From the NCBI GenBank assembly GCA_052034865.1, contig JBPOIC010000003.1:1-64000 (forward strand): a stretch of DNA of 64,000 nucleotides, given 5' to 3'. Below are positions 17,247 through 26,463 of the stretch, in pieces (the stretch's first letter is position 1; every line of letters begins with the position of its first letter). The DNA is from JBPOIC01 sp052034865 (GTDB taxonomy: Bacteria; UBA10199; JADFYH01). The notes under the pieces were generated by a model. It ran no database searches and was not told where the DNA came from. It saw only the letters and a list, made by a program, of their open reading frames with translations. The translations under genes and the position numbers were made by a program.

Positions 17247-18371
17247 TTAAATTCTCATCGGCATCACGATCGATAAAAATCCCGGATCCGTCGGAGAATG
17301 AACCACACACGGCCCAACTTCACCGTTGAGTTCCAAAAGAACCTTCTCATCCGCCAGTGCGGAAAGGACATCCAGAAAATATCGGGCATTAAATCCGGCG
17401 TGAAAAACATCGCCCTTATAATCAATTTCAATTTCCTCCCGGGCCTCTCCGAGATCGGAGCTGGATACTGAAAGTTCTAAAAGCCCGGGACTAAAACCGA
17501 AACGAACTCCACGGGATCGGTCACTGATTAACAGTGAAACGCGTTTTAAGGCACCCATCAAGGCATGACGCTCAACACTGACATGTTTTCCAGCCACTTT
17601 AGGAAGAACCCGCTGATAATCTGGAAATTCCCCATCGATCAGACGAGTGATAATCGTAATGCCTCCTCTTCTTGCAATGAGGTTTCTCCCATCAAAAGCC
17701 AGAGCCAGGGGATGATTTTCTTCTGAGGAGTCTGAAAGGCTTTCTCCTGCCAAATGGCGGATTTCATTGATTCCTTTTTTAGGAACGAGGATTCCTTTTT
17801 TGATTTTCAGCGCCTGTCCTACCTCTCGATCCACAAAAGACAAACGATGACCATCGCTTGCCACCATTCGAAGCTGATGATTTTCTCGCGGTTCGATATA
17901 GATGCCGTGAAGATTGTATCGGCTTTCATCCGTCGCAATACAAAAGATGGTTTTTTGGATCATGTCGCTTAAAGCCTTGGGCTCAAACACATAAAAATTT
18001 TTGTCCTCGGGGACAGGAAGTTGGGGAAACTCTTCGGCTGAGAAACCAACGATTTTAAATTGCGACCGACCCGATTTTACTTCGAGTCGATTTTGATCTT
18101 TTTTCTGAAGGTGAATTTCTTCGGCAGGACTTTCTTTCACAATATCGTAGAGATTTTTTCCGAATACGCAGATTTTTCCTTCCTGGAGAATATCTCCTTT
18201 CATCTGCGCGATGATTCCAATCTCAAGATCGGTTGCAAGAATTTTAAGCTGATCTCCTTTCGCTTCCAAAAGGATGTTTGAAAGAATGGGCATGGTGGTT
18301 TTTTTTTCTACAACCGACTGTGTCCAGCTGAGTGTTTCTAAAAATTCGGATCTTTTTATTTTAAATTCCAT
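17247..18371 (-). CDS. dnaN: DNA polymerase III sliding clamp, beta subunit
   Basis: The 374-residue clamp begins MEFKIKRSEFLETL. The ATG at 18371, preceded by GGGGAAATTT, is preferred. An in-frame start at 18470 would add 33 residues of Tyr/Ile-rich sequence not typical of the family and would run through the AT-rich origin element. The beta-clamp hallmarks are present: KKTTMPILSNILLE near the N-terminus, the second-domain GIYIE stretch, and the C-terminal MPMRI that forms the partner-binding pocket. It encircles DNA and gives processivity to the replicase. The gene lies directly beside an origin-like element (18392-18461), so initiation and clamp expression may be linked. Confidence 0.97.
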   Translation of the reverse strand: MEFKIKRSEFLETLSWTQSVVEKKTTMPILSNILLEAKGDQLKILATDLEIGIIAQMKGDILQEGKICVFGKNLYDIVKESPAEEIHLQKKDQNRLEVKSGRSQFKIVGFSAEEFPQLPVPEDKNFYVFEPKALSDMIQKTIFCIATDESRYNLHGIYIEPRENHQLRMVASDGHRLSFVDREVGQALKIKKGILVPKKGINEIRHLAGESLSDSSEENHPLALAFDGRNLIARRGGITIITRLIDGEFPDYQRVLPKVAGKHVSVERHALMGALKRVSLLISDRSRGVRFGFSPGLLELSVSSSDLGEAREEIEIDYKGDVFHAGFNARYFLDVLSALADEKVLLELNGEVGPCVVHSPTDPGFLSIVMPMRI

Positions 18372-18391
18372 AAATTTCCCCAGAAAGAAGG

Positions 18392-18461
18392 AATCTCTAT
18401 TTTTATAATTAATATAAAAATAAATAGTAGTAATTAGTAGGGACTGTGAAACTGTGGATAA
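18392..18461. other. Origin unwinding element candidate: AT-rich run, DnaA-trios and perfect DnaA box
   Basis: A perfect DnaA box, TGTGGATAA (18453-18461), sits beside TAGTAGTAATTAGTAGGG (18425-18442). Read 3' to 5' away from the box, the latter gives repeated GAT trinucleotides, the arrangement known as DnaA-trios, with a short G-run between. Beyond it lies a run made almost only of A and T (18398-18424). This matches the known basal unwinding system of bacterial origins. A near-match box (TGATCCACA, 18564-18572) lies further into the dnaN-dnaA gap. The rest of 18372-18858 holds no gene that I can support. Confidence 0.6.
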
Positions 18462-18858
18462 GCGACTCAAACTTCTGAAAGCTAAACGAAAAAAATTGGG
18501 ATGAAACTGGGGCTGAATTCAAGTTTTAAACTTTGGATTTGGGGATAAGAAATTTCCAACAGGTGATCCACAGCTTTTTGCTTAAGATTTTCACAGAAGT
18601 CAATAGAACTGCAGTCACCGAATGAACCCTCATTTTCTTTCTTTAAAAAAGCTTCATCATAATCCATCCAATCGAAATGAAAACGGATGGAGTCAGTTCG
18701 TTTTTATAGGGTGGTCTCAATTTTTCTAATAAAGGAAGTACTAGACAGGGCTGTTACTTTGAAAAGATAGGAAGGTAAAAATTCAGAGGCCAACTTAAGG
18801 GAATAGAACGGGATAAGAAGAAAGCTAAGTCCGAGGAGAAAATTAAAGATAGAAGAAA

Positions 18859-20196
18859 TTAAATCAGGAGAATCTTTTCGATGGAATCAACCTCCTTTTT
18901 AAAACCCGGATCTTCCATCAGGCGCTTTTCGATTTTTTGAACTGCATGAACAACCGTGGAATGATCTTTTCCTCCGAATTTAATCCCCAATTCAGGAAAG
19001 GAAGATTTCACATGTTTGCGGCAAAGATACATCGCCACTTGTCTTGGTAGAGTAAGAGTTTTTAAACGCCGCTCGGATTTTAATTCGGATACCTTGATAT
19101 GATAGTGATCAGAAACCAGTTTTTGGATGGCCTCAACACTTAAATTTCTAGCGGAATCTACAGCGAGGTTTTTCAAGACCTCTTTTACCATGTCGATAGT
19201 GATCGGTGCCTGGGTAAGAGATGAAAAAGCACTCACACGGATAAGCGAACCTTCAAGTTCACGAACATTGGAGCGAATGTGAGTCGCCAAAAAAAGAGCG
19301 ACATCATCCGGAAGAAAAATATGATCGTCTTCAGCCTTTTTCTTAAGAATTGCTGCACGCGTTTCGGTATCCGGGGCCTGGATATCGGCCATCAATCCCC
19401 ACTCAAATCTTGATCGCAATCTTTCCTCAAGTTGAGGAATTTCTTTTGGAACCCGGTCACTCGTCATGACCATCTGTTTGCGCGACTCATACAGATAGTT
19501 GAAGGTATGAAAAAATTCTTCCTGAGTTCTCTCTTTTCCCGCAATAAACTGAACATCATCGACTAATAAAACATCGCAGGAATCCCGATATTTTTTTCTG
19601 AATTCGAACATCTTTTCATAGCGGATCGAAGCCACCAGTTCATTGGTGAAACTTTCGCCAGTAATGTAGATGATTCGATAAGAAGGATTTCGTCTCAGAA
19701 TGGAATAGGCTATGGCGTAGAGAAGATGGGTTTTTCCAAGACCGACACCACCGTATAAAAACAAGGGATTGTAAGTGCGGGCCGGGGAGTCTGAAACAGC
19801 CATCGCTGCTGCATGGGCAAACTGGTTTGAACTTCCGACCACAAAAGTACCAAAGGTATATTTGGAGCTAAAAACATCATGTCCTTTGGAAGTAGCAGTA
19901 GGTTCGGCAGGTGCTTTTAAAGGAATGGGTTCTGCTTCGAGCTGTGAAACTGAGTCATCGGGCATTACCTGAAATGCAATCTCGTGTTCCACGCCTGTTA
20001 CTTTGAACAATTCGTATTTGATGAGATTGAGATAGTTTTCTGTGATCCAGTCGCGAATAAATTTGTTGGGGACGATAATTCGAAGCTGTCCTGGGAAGGG
20101 AGAATCAAAGGTGGCAGGACGAATCCAGTTGTTGTAATTGAGTTCGCTGACTTTGGTTTTCAGAGACTCAACTACCTTTGCGATGGAGTCATTCAC
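18859..20196 (-). CDS. dnaA: Chromosomal replication initiator DnaA
   Basis: This 445-residue AAA+ initiator starts at GTG 20196. Domain I occupies about the first 80 residues and a short variable domain II follows. Domain III has Walker A YGGVGLGKTHLLYA (about residues 148-161) and Walker B VLLVDDVQF. Domain IV has the DNA-binding signature GGKDHSTVVHAV near the C-terminus. It binds nine-base DnaA boxes, melts the origin and recruits helicase. The gene heads the leftward dnaA-dnaN-recF-gyrB series. The palindromic box pair at 20272-20293 in its upstream region suggests autoregulation or origin binding. Confidence 0.98.
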   Translation of the reverse strand: MNDSIAKVVESLKTKVSELNYNNWIRPATFDSPFPGQLRIIVPNKFIRDWITENYLNLIKYELFKVTGVEHEIAFQVMPDDSVSQLEAEPIPLKAPAEPTATSKGHDVFSSKYTFGTFVVGSSNQFAHAAAMAVSDSPARTYNPLFLYGGVGLGKTHLLYAIAYSILRRNPSYRIIYITGESFTNELVASIRYEKMFEFRKKYRDSCDVLLVDDVQFIAGKERTQEEFFHTFNYLYESRKQMVMTSDRVPKEIPQLEERLRSRFEWGLMADIQAPDTETRAAILKKKAEDDHIFLPDDVALFLATHIRSNVRELEGSLIRVSAFSSLTQAPITIDMVKEVLKNLAVDSARNLSVEAIQKLVSDHYHIKVSELKSERRLKTLTLPRQVAMYLCRKHVKSSFPELGIKFGGKDHSTVVHAVQKIEKRLMEDPGFKKEVDSIEKILLI

Positions 20197-20761
20197 GAGT
20201 CACCCGGTGGATTCTTAAAAATGAGATCAGAGAAAAGAAAAAACCAATTGAAAAACCACCGCAAAACACAGGTTTTCCACAGATGTGGAAAACTAAAAAA
20301 AGATAATAAAATCAATTTGTTAAATTGATAATACAGGGGAGAAAAACCAGAGAGATGGTTTTAAGGGATTTCCAAAATATTGACGCCTTCATTTTTTCAG
20401 GAGGAGACGTCAGCAATTTTCATCGGGAAAAAGAACCAAAAACCAAGATCTGTTTTTGCGTGGATCAATCTAGTTTCTGAACTTCAAAGACCAATCAGCT
20501 GCATCTTGTTTCTTCCTTAAAAAACAAAACAGGAAAGAAAAAATCAAGAGCACCGAAAGAGAAAATCTGTTTTCCAAGTAGCGGCTTGTGTAAGCAGTCC
20601 AAAAAAAATTTGCAAGATTAATTTGGTAAAAAATTTTTTCTCAAAAAAAGCGAAGTGTTTTCGCGTTGACAAAGCAAAACAAAGATGGTTTTTCGTCCAC
20701 TCTTTCGCGCATACCAGAAATTTTTATCAATTTTGTTAGTGTTGTTGATGGAGAGATGATC
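20197..20761. other. dnaA-rpmH intergenic region: paired DnaA-like boxes and AT-rich palindrome
   Basis: This 565 bp gap between divergent dnaA and rpmH holds GTTTTCCACA and TGTGGAAAAC as a perfect inverted repeat with a two-base spacer (20272-20293). Each half contains a DnaA box with one mismatch. Then follow an AT-rich stretch and a perfect ATCAATTT/AAATTGAT palindrome (20311-20329). Leading-strand genes diverge from here on both sides, which is the expected polarity around an origin. The part from 20340 to 20761 is A/T-rich and must hold the rpmH promoter, but nothing else definite was seen. Confidence 0.6.
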
Positions 20762-20911
20762 ATGAAGAGGACCTTCCAACCCAGTAAAATCAAGGCTAAG
20801 CGGAAACATGGCTTTAGAAAACGTTCAAGTACGACCGCGGGTCAAAATGTTTTGAAAAGCCGTCGAGCAAAAGGAAGGAAGCGTCTGACGGTTTCAGTTT
20901 CGAAAAAATAA
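20762..20911 (+). CDS. rpmH: 50S ribosomal protein L34
   Basis: This 49-residue basic protein begins MKRTFQPSKIKAKRKHGF and ends RKRLTVSVSKK, a full-length match to L34. It is slightly longer than the common 44-47 residues. The ATG at 20762 is placed after GGAGAG with good spacing; an ATG two codons upstream (20756) is possible but less likely. L34 sits in the large ribosomal subunit. It precedes rnpA with a one-base gap, the standard rpmH-rnpA-yidD-yidC arrangement. Confidence 0.97.
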   Translation: MKRTFQPSKIKAKRKHGFRKRSSTTAGQNVLKSRRAKGRKRLTVSVSKK

Positions 20912-20912
20912 A

Positions 20913-21311
20913 GTGACTGTAAATTCGAAAGATCAATCCGAAAAATCTGCACGACTTAGGAAGTTTCCGAAGAGAGAAAAAATCATTTTACCATCCGATT
21001 TTGAACGAGTTCTTAAGACAGCAAAAAAATACCAAACTCCATCCTTCACAATTTTTATCCTAAAATCCAATTTGGTTTATGCTCGATTGGGTATTTCAAT
21101 TTCCAAACGGGTTGTATCGCGGGCGCATGAGAGAAATCGCATCCGAAGAATCATTCGTGAAGTCTATCGCACCTTTTTAAGGCAGCTCGATCCATATGAT
21201 TGGGTGTTTATAATTAAAAAGGGGTCTGATAAAATTAAAAATCGTGAGTTGTTTCATGAGATTATGGAGTTTTCCCACAGATTTTCCAACAAAGAAAAAG
21301 CACTTTATTAA
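20913..21311 (+). CDS. rnpA: Ribonuclease P protein component
   Basis: This basic protein of 132 residues starts at GTG 20913, one base after the rpmH stop, so translation is likely coupled. The conserved RNase P protein helix is AHERNRIRRIIREVYR (about residues 70-85). The upstream GISISKRVV strand and the final basic helix also fit. It binds the catalytic RNA and helps mature tRNA 5' ends. The first 20 residues (SKDQSEKSARLRKF) are a family-variable extension. The RNA subunit gene was not found in the window. Confidence 0.93.
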   Translation: MTVNSKDQSEKSARLRKFPKREKIILPSDFERVLKTAKKYQTPSFTIFILKSNLVYARLGISISKRVVSRAHERNRIRRIIREVYRTFLRQLDPYDWVFIIKKGSDKIKNRELFHEIMEFSHRFSNKEKALY

Positions 21312-21528
21312 CAGGTTGTTCACAGGCCTGATTTCCCTTTATCAAACCTTTCTCTCTCCATTAAAACCAGCACGTTGCCGTTTTTACCCAAGTTGTTCCG
21401 AATATGCGAAACAGGCGATCTCGCATTGGGGGGTCTTAAAGGGGATAAAAGTTGCAGTGATCCGCCTTTTCAAATGTCACCCTTATCATCCGGGCGGATA
21501 TGATCCGGTAAAAAAATCCGAGGGGTAA
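21244..21528 (+). CDS. yidD: Membrane protein insertion efficiency factor YidD
   Basis: This is a small protein of up to 94 residues. The conserved YidD core is present: LISLYQTFLSPLKPARCRF, PSCSEYAKQAI, and FKCHPYHPGGYDPV with its cysteines. It associates with the inner membrane and assists YidC-dependent insertion. The ATG at 21244 overlaps the end of rnpA by 68 bp, and the first 20 or so residues (SCFMRLWSFPTDFPT) are not family-like. The real start may be a later codon such as the TTG near 21313. Gene identity is firm and the start is not. Confidence 0.88.
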   Translation: MSCFMRLWSFPTDFPTKKKHFINRLFTGLISLYQTFLSPLKPARCRFYPSCSEYAKQAISHWGVLKGIKVAVIRLFKCHPYHPGGYDPVKKSEG

Positions 21529-21782
21529 ATTCTCGCAGAAATTCTGCAAATTTTTTTTACGCAAGCATTTCCCTCATGGTTTACAAACAGCAAGTACAGC
21601 GCAAGTCCTTCTGTCATGAAATCTTCTGGTTTATTACACAAAGGTTGCCTTGTCAGGTTCAGGACAATCGCTTCTTATTCGGATTCAGATTTTTCAGATA
21701 TTGCTGATCTCTTTCATACAGGCTCTATTTGCCAATTCTCTCTCGAAAATTAAGATTCGAGAATTTCGCAAGAAAGATATTT

Positions 21783-23408
21783 ATGGAAAAAAGAAGTTTG
21801 CTCGCCGTAGTGCTTTCGACTCTGGTTTTAGTTATCTATTTTTTTCTGGTCTCATACTACGCGCCACCCCCTCCTCCTTCTCCACAACCCACGGCCTCAA
21901 CGTCACCATCTTCTGCATCTCCTCCTCCTTCAGCATCTTCTCTTCCTTCTGCAGAAACTCTTTCAACGCCATCTCCTTCGGCTCCTCCCAAAACGACAAC
22001 GGTGGACACCTCCATTTATCATCTCACTCTCAATAGTCTGAATGGATCCCTCTCGGATTTTATCGTGAAGAACTATCGTTCTGGAGTGGAAAAAAAGGCG
22101 CCTCCAGTAAATCTTTTTGAAAATGCTACAAACAAAAATCTCGTTCTTCGATTTCATGAATCGAACCTGTCTCTTCCTTCTGAAATCCCATTCACGGTTC
22201 AGCAGGAGGGAAATAATCGAGTTGAATATGTCTGGAATAACGATCAGGTGAAGCTGACCAAAGTGATCGAGTGGGACCCACAAAACTATGTGGGAAAAAT
22301 TTATGTGAATCTTGAAAACCTTTCGGATCAGACCTGGATGACCGGTTTGGGATTGCGGGTTGAAACCCATCAAAATCGTGAAGACACCCAAGGTATCAGT
22401 TTTTTAAAACCTCCGAGCAATCTGAAATTTCCTGCTTATTATAGTGAGAAAGGAATGACCCGACATCAGGATGTGAGCAAGCTCGACTCTAATGGAAAAG
22501 AAACGGGTTCCATTCAATGGGCAGGAATCGAAGATCGCTATTTTCTATGGGCGCTGCTTCCAACCCTCGTTTCTACCCAAAATCAGGTCCTCTACGGTGT
22601 AACCCCTGGAAACAATCTTTTCTCGGAAATTCTTTATCCCAAAGAAGCCATTGCACCCGGCACCCATCTTCAACGTGAATTTTCGGTTTATTTTGGTCCT
22701 AAAGAAATGGATCGCCTGAAGCTTGTGGGCGCTCATCTGGATGAAGCAATCGATTACGGGTGGTTTGGACCCGTCGCCCGATTGTTACTGGCCCTTTTGA
22801 AATTCATTCAAATCTGGGTGGGCAATTGGGGACTGACGATCATTGCGCTCACTCTTATCATCAAACTTCTTCTGCATCCCATTAATAAAAAATCGATGGA
22901 ATCCATGAAGGCGATGCAAAAAATTCAGCCCAAGCTGGCAGAGATTCGGGAAAAATACGCCAATGATCGTGAGCGGCAAAACATCGAGATGATGAATCTG
23001 TTCAAAATCCACAAGGTCAATCCGATGGGAGGATGTCTGCCCATGCTGTTGCAGATGCCCGTTTATATTGCCTTGTACAAGGTTCTCTCCAATGCGATTG
23101 AGCTTTACCACGCGCCATTTTTTGCGTTTTACAAAGATCTTTCTGCTCCAGATCCCTATTTCATCTCTCCCATTCTTTTAGGTATTTTCATGGTTCTGCA
23201 GCAAAAGATGACACCTTCCACACAAGATCCCGCTCAGGCGAAAATGATGATGCTCATGCCCATCATGTTCTCTGCCTTCATGCTTTTTCTGCCCGCCGGA
23301 CTGGTTCTTTATATTTTTGTGAACACCCTGATCACCGTCGTTCAGCAATACCTCCATCAGCACGACATGAGTTTAGCCGATCTCATGCGTAAAATGCGTC
23401 ATCGATAG
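21783..23408 (+). CDS. yidC: Membrane protein insertase YidC
   Basis: This 541-residue Gram-negative-type YidC has an N-terminal membrane helix (residues 5-24), then an unusually long Pro/Ser/Thr/Ala-rich linker (about 25-75). A periplasmic P1 beta domain (to about 345) and the conserved five-helix insertase core follow. The core includes WGLTIIALTLIIKLLLHPI, the cytoplasmic hairpin with MQKIQPKLAEIREKY, and NPMGGCLPMLLQMPVYIAL. It inserts and folds inner-membrane proteins alone or with SecYEG. The ATG at 21783 is chosen because the helix starts right after it; an in-frame start at 21729 would add 18 residues. It closes the rpmH-rnpA-yidD-yidC cluster. The trailing Oxa1 gene partner jag is absent. 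Confidence 0.97.
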   Translation: MEKRSLLAVVLSTLVLVIYFFLVSYYAPPPPPSPQPTASTSPSSASPPPSASSLPSAETLSTPSPSAPPKTTTVDTSIYHLTLNSLNGSLSDFIVKNYRSGVEKKAPPVNLFENATNKNLVLRFHESNLSLPSEIPFTVQQEGNNRVEYVWNNDQVKLTKVIEWDPQNYVGKIYVNLENLSDQTWMTGLGLRVETHQNREDTQGISFLKPPSNLKFPAYYSEKGMTRHQDVSKLDSNGKETGSIQWAGIEDRYFLWALLPTLVSTQNQVLYGVTPGNNLFSEILYPKEAIAPGTHLQREFSVYFGPKEMDRLKLVGAHLDEAIDYGWFGPVARLLLALLKFIQIWVGNWGLTIIALTLIIKLLLHPINKKSMESMKAMQKIQPKLAEIREKYANDRERQNIEMMNLFKIHKVNPMGGCLPMLLQMPVYIALYKVLSNAIELYHAPFFAFYKDLSAPDPYFISPILLGIFMVLQQKMTPSTQDPAQAKMMMLMPIMFSAFMLFLPAGLVLYIFVNTLITVVQQYLHQHDMSLADLMRKMRHR

Positions 23409-23686
23409 GACGCGCTTTTTTCCCCAAGCAAATCGATTGCTCTCAGTTTTTTCCTTCCGCTGCGTGAATCTTAAAGATCCGTCATGGTTGAGTGGGCATG
23501 TGCCGATCGAAAAATAAGCGTCCTTAATGAAGAAGATATTTCCTGAGCTGAGTCATCACGAGATGAAATGCCCCTTGTTTACGACCAGGGGTTTGATTAT
23601 CCTGCAATGAAGGAATAACCTTAAGATTCCAGGCAACTTTTTACCTTGGCATTCCGAGAACTTATCTCAAAGGTACGAAAATCTTT

Positions 23687-25567
23687 ATGGCATGGATGGA
23701 CTTAGACATTGCGATTCAGGAAAAACTTCCCAGAAGGTTTCAGGGACGTCCTTGCTATCACCAGATAATCCCTGTTTTTGGAGGATCAAAAGAAGCAGAA
23801 GCCCAGCGTGTTCGGGAAAAAGAGACGGATGACAAGCGCCAAAAAGATCAGCAGAAAAAAGCGCAGGATGCGCAAAAAGCCCACCAGGCACAAAATCAGA
23901 AAAATTTAAATCAGCTCCAGCAGATGAATGCCCAGCAGACGGGTCATGCTTCTCACGAAGATGCGCGCGATGCGAAGCAGCACGAAAAAAATCGCGAGGC
24001 CCTTCAGAAAGCGACGCAGGGTGTTCAGGAGCATACCCATACTCAATTTGAAAACAATCCTCAGCCCCGTCCACAAATTTCCCAGCGCAGTACTGGAACT
24101 TCCAATCTCTTAAAAAACATTCAGACCCTAACCCAGCAATCCGCGACCCAGGCTCGTCAGGAGACCGCCAAACTTGCCAAAGATGACGCCCGTGAGGTCA
24201 AGCATTTCGATGAGCACCATGAAACGGCTCAAAAGCAGGAGCCTTTGTTTCGCTCGACAAAGCTGGGCTATATCGCCCGAGCGGCAGGGTTTTATGAGAA
24301 TGGTCGTACTGCTCTTGAAGCTAGATCCGACCCGGCCCGAATGAAGCTCCTTCTGAATCCCAGGCAGGCGGCCTCCAAACCCTTTAGTCCAGAAAAACCT
24401 TTTTATCAGTTAAGCAAACAGGGCTTTGAAAGATTGTTTAATCCTGATCATCTCTCGGAGATGATCCATCAGGTTTCTCAACACTTGGCAGAAACCCATC
24501 CCGCTCTGGAACATGCGCAGGGTAAGGCCGTGGCTTTGTTTCATGGAGGGCTTTTGTTTGTGAAGGAAGGTCCTCGCGTGCGTGCCTTCCGCCTCTCCGC
24601 AGAAGGCGTTCTCCATGAGGCGACTCAGGAGTACGAAGGCTTTCCTCTCTCCCAACAGGCGCGCGCAGAAATGACTCGCCTGCTTAAGCAAAAAGGAGTG
24701 CATGCACGGCTGGATGGTGACAAGGAGCCGCTGATCGATCCGAAAGAATTGAAGGAAGAATCAAAACTTTCCAAAACGGATCGCTCGCTTTCTTCTCGCG
24801 GTGAGTTGCGATCGCTCAGCAAAGATGATTCCTCTTTCTCGGCCTTACTCCGCAGGGTGCTCGAAGAAGGCGAGAGCGTCGCTAAAAAACTCGAGAAAGG
24901 AGAAGATCCTTATTTTGCTGAAAAAGAAAATTGGGTCGCATTTTTCTCGAATGTCGTCCAGCTCGGGAGCGCTTTTGAAAACAAGACCAGGTCTTTTGAT
25001 GAGATTCTGGAATTTATTTTTCGTGGGCTTTTCAAGAAACCCGCCGAAGAAGGTGAGACGCTGGTTTCTGACATCAAATATCAAAAAGGAAGCTCGCTTA
25101 AAAAAGAAGACAAGTTTGCCCAGATCGGAATTCTTAATGAGGACCTGCTTTCCCAGCTTCGAAACCTGGAGCCCGGAGAAAAAATTTCCAAAGAGTTGAT
25201 GCAGCAGTTTTTGGGAGAGGAGCTTGCGTTCATCCAGCTCGTGCATGTTTTGCAGAAAAATGATCCCGCCCTGGCTTCCGAAATTCTAAAAAATGTGAAA
25301 TTTGATCCGGCCGCAAACGTCGATCCCTACAGCCAGGCGCGTCTGGAACATCACATTTTCTCAGCCTCGCGCAAACGCAGACTCGAAGAGGAAATGCTGC
25401 ACAATATGAATCCTTCAGATGCCTTGCCTGTGTTTGCAAACCCCTATGAGCTCCAACCAAAGTTTTATCAGCGCTTCATAGGAGGCCCCCGATTTTATAC
25501 GCTTATTACCTATGCCGGTGCCGTTATTGGATTTTTGCTTTTGATGTTTTTGATTTTTGGAAGATAG
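23687..25567 (+). CDS. Unknown tail-anchored protein with Gln-rich coiled-coil region
   Basis: This 626-residue protein is not recognised. Residues 40-170 are Gln/Lys/His/Ala-rich and of low complexity, with strong coiled-coil or disordered character (for example QLQQMNAQQTGHASHEDARD). The middle contains an ordered-looking alpha/beta stretch (LAETHPALEHAQGKAVALFHGG) and a charged helical part. The only hydrophobic segment is at the extreme C-terminus (about 603-623, ending LLLMFLIFGR), so it looks tail-anchored with the bulk in the cytoplasm. It lies 278 bp after yidC on the same strand, an insertase that can handle such proteins, but functional linkage is a guess. An ATG two codons in (23693) is equally possible as start. 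Confidence 0.75.
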   Translation: MAWMDLDIAIQEKLPRRFQGRPCYHQIIPVFGGSKEAEAQRVREKETDDKRQKDQQKKAQDAQKAHQAQNQKNLNQLQQMNAQQTGHASHEDARDAKQHEKNREALQKATQGVQEHTHTQFENNPQPRPQISQRSTGTSNLLKNIQTLTQQSATQARQETAKLAKDDAREVKHFDEHHETAQKQEPLFRSTKLGYIARAAGFYENGRTALEARSDPARMKLLLNPRQAASKPFSPEKPFYQLSKQGFERLFNPDHLSEMIHQVSQHLAETHPALEHAQGKAVALFHGGLLFVKEGPRVRAFRLSAEGVLHEATQEYEGFPLSQQARAEMTRLLKQKGVHARLDGDKEPLIDPKELKEESKLSKTDRSLSSRGELRSLSKDDSSFSALLRRVLEEGESVAKKLEKGEDPYFAEKENWVAFFSNVVQLGSAFENKTRSFDEILEFIFRGLFKKPAEEGETLVSDIKYQKGSSLKKEDKFAQIGILNEDLLSQLRNLEPGEKISKELMQQFLGEELAFIQLVHVLQKNDPALASEILKNVKFDPAANVDPYSQARLEHHIFSASRKRRLEEEMLHNMNPSDALPVFANPYELQPKFYQRFIGGPRFYTLITYAGAVIGFLLLMFLIFGR

Positions 25568-25665
25568 CGTCCTTCGTTCTTCCCGTTGGTCTCCCTTTTA
25601 TTCTTCCTTTTCCATTCAAAAATGAATCTTCATCGAGTGGAATTTCTTTTCGATATTCAAATTTA

Positions 25666-26463
25666 TTATAGAAACAGGCTTGCAACCCAAGAGTGCGAAA
25701 CTCCTCCTGATCCTCCGACGGTGCCAGAGCTGACCGAGGCGCCTGCTCCCGCTACAGAAATTGCAAAAAACCAAATGCCAGCAACCAGGGCCGATGCCCC
25801 GAGAGTATAAATTCCAATCAACTCAAGGGTTTCATTGGCGGGAATTCCAGCCAGCGGATCGCTTGCCTGACACCAGTCTTGTGCTGGAAGCTCACGAAAA
25901 GGTTGTGGAGGAAAATTGCAGATGGGTTTGAGGGCGGGCTCAGAAAAAACCGGAATGCTGGAAGGTTGGGGAAGGTTTCTCAGCCGGGCCCTCACATCGC
26001 GCAACAAATCGCGCTCCGAATAATGCAAAAGAGAATCAAAGCCAGGGTAGAAGACAGGATTTTGAGGAGTTTGCGGTGGACTTGGAGGGCATAGCTTCTC
26101 GGCCGTTTCCAGACCCGCTCGTTGCCCTTCCGATCTCACCATCGAAAGATATTGGCTTTCTTTTGAAATGGCAGGGTTTGGAATTTTCGCCCAGTCGTAG
26201 TTAAAGAAAAAGCTATTAGGATAGGACTGATGAAGTTTGAGCAGGTCCTGGAATTGTTGTTCGCAGCTCCAAACAATGTCGGAATATAGTTGATATTGGT
26301 AGGAAGGATCAAAACGTAAGAAAGGAGGAGTGTTGAGATCGCAAATTTCTTCGGCGGCATTTCGGCATTGATACAAGAAGTTTTCCTGCGAGTTGAGGTT
26401 TTTTTCCGAGTCTATTCCTCTCGACCATCGCTCATAGCGGGACCAAATATTGGAAATGGGCAT
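25666..26463 (-). CDS. Hypothetical protein with C-terminal membrane segment
   Basis: This 265-residue frame is not recognised. It has no signal peptide (it begins MPISNIWSRYERW), several cysteines (CRNAAEEIC, WSCEQQ, LCPPSPP, WCQASD), a proline-rich middle and one hydrophobic segment near residues 217-240 (GASALVAGIWFFAISVAGAG), followed by a Gly/Ser-rich tail. It converges with the tail-anchored gene at 23687-25567. No ribosome binding site is visible before the ATG. It could be a real small membrane protein or a decayed gene. Confidence 0.5.
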   Translation of the reverse strand: MPISNIWSRYERWSRGIDSEKNLNSQENFLYQCRNAAEEICDLNTPPFLRFDPSYQYQLYSDIVWSCEQQFQDLLKLHQSYPNSFFFNYDWAKIPNPAISKESQYLSMVRSEGQRAGLETAEKLCPPSPPQTPQNPVFYPGFDSLLHYSERDLLRDVRARLRNLPQPSSIPVFSEPALKPICNFPPQPFRELPAQDWCQASDPLAGIPANETLELIGIYTLGASALVAGIWFFAISVAGAGASVSSGTVGGSGGVSHSWVASLFL

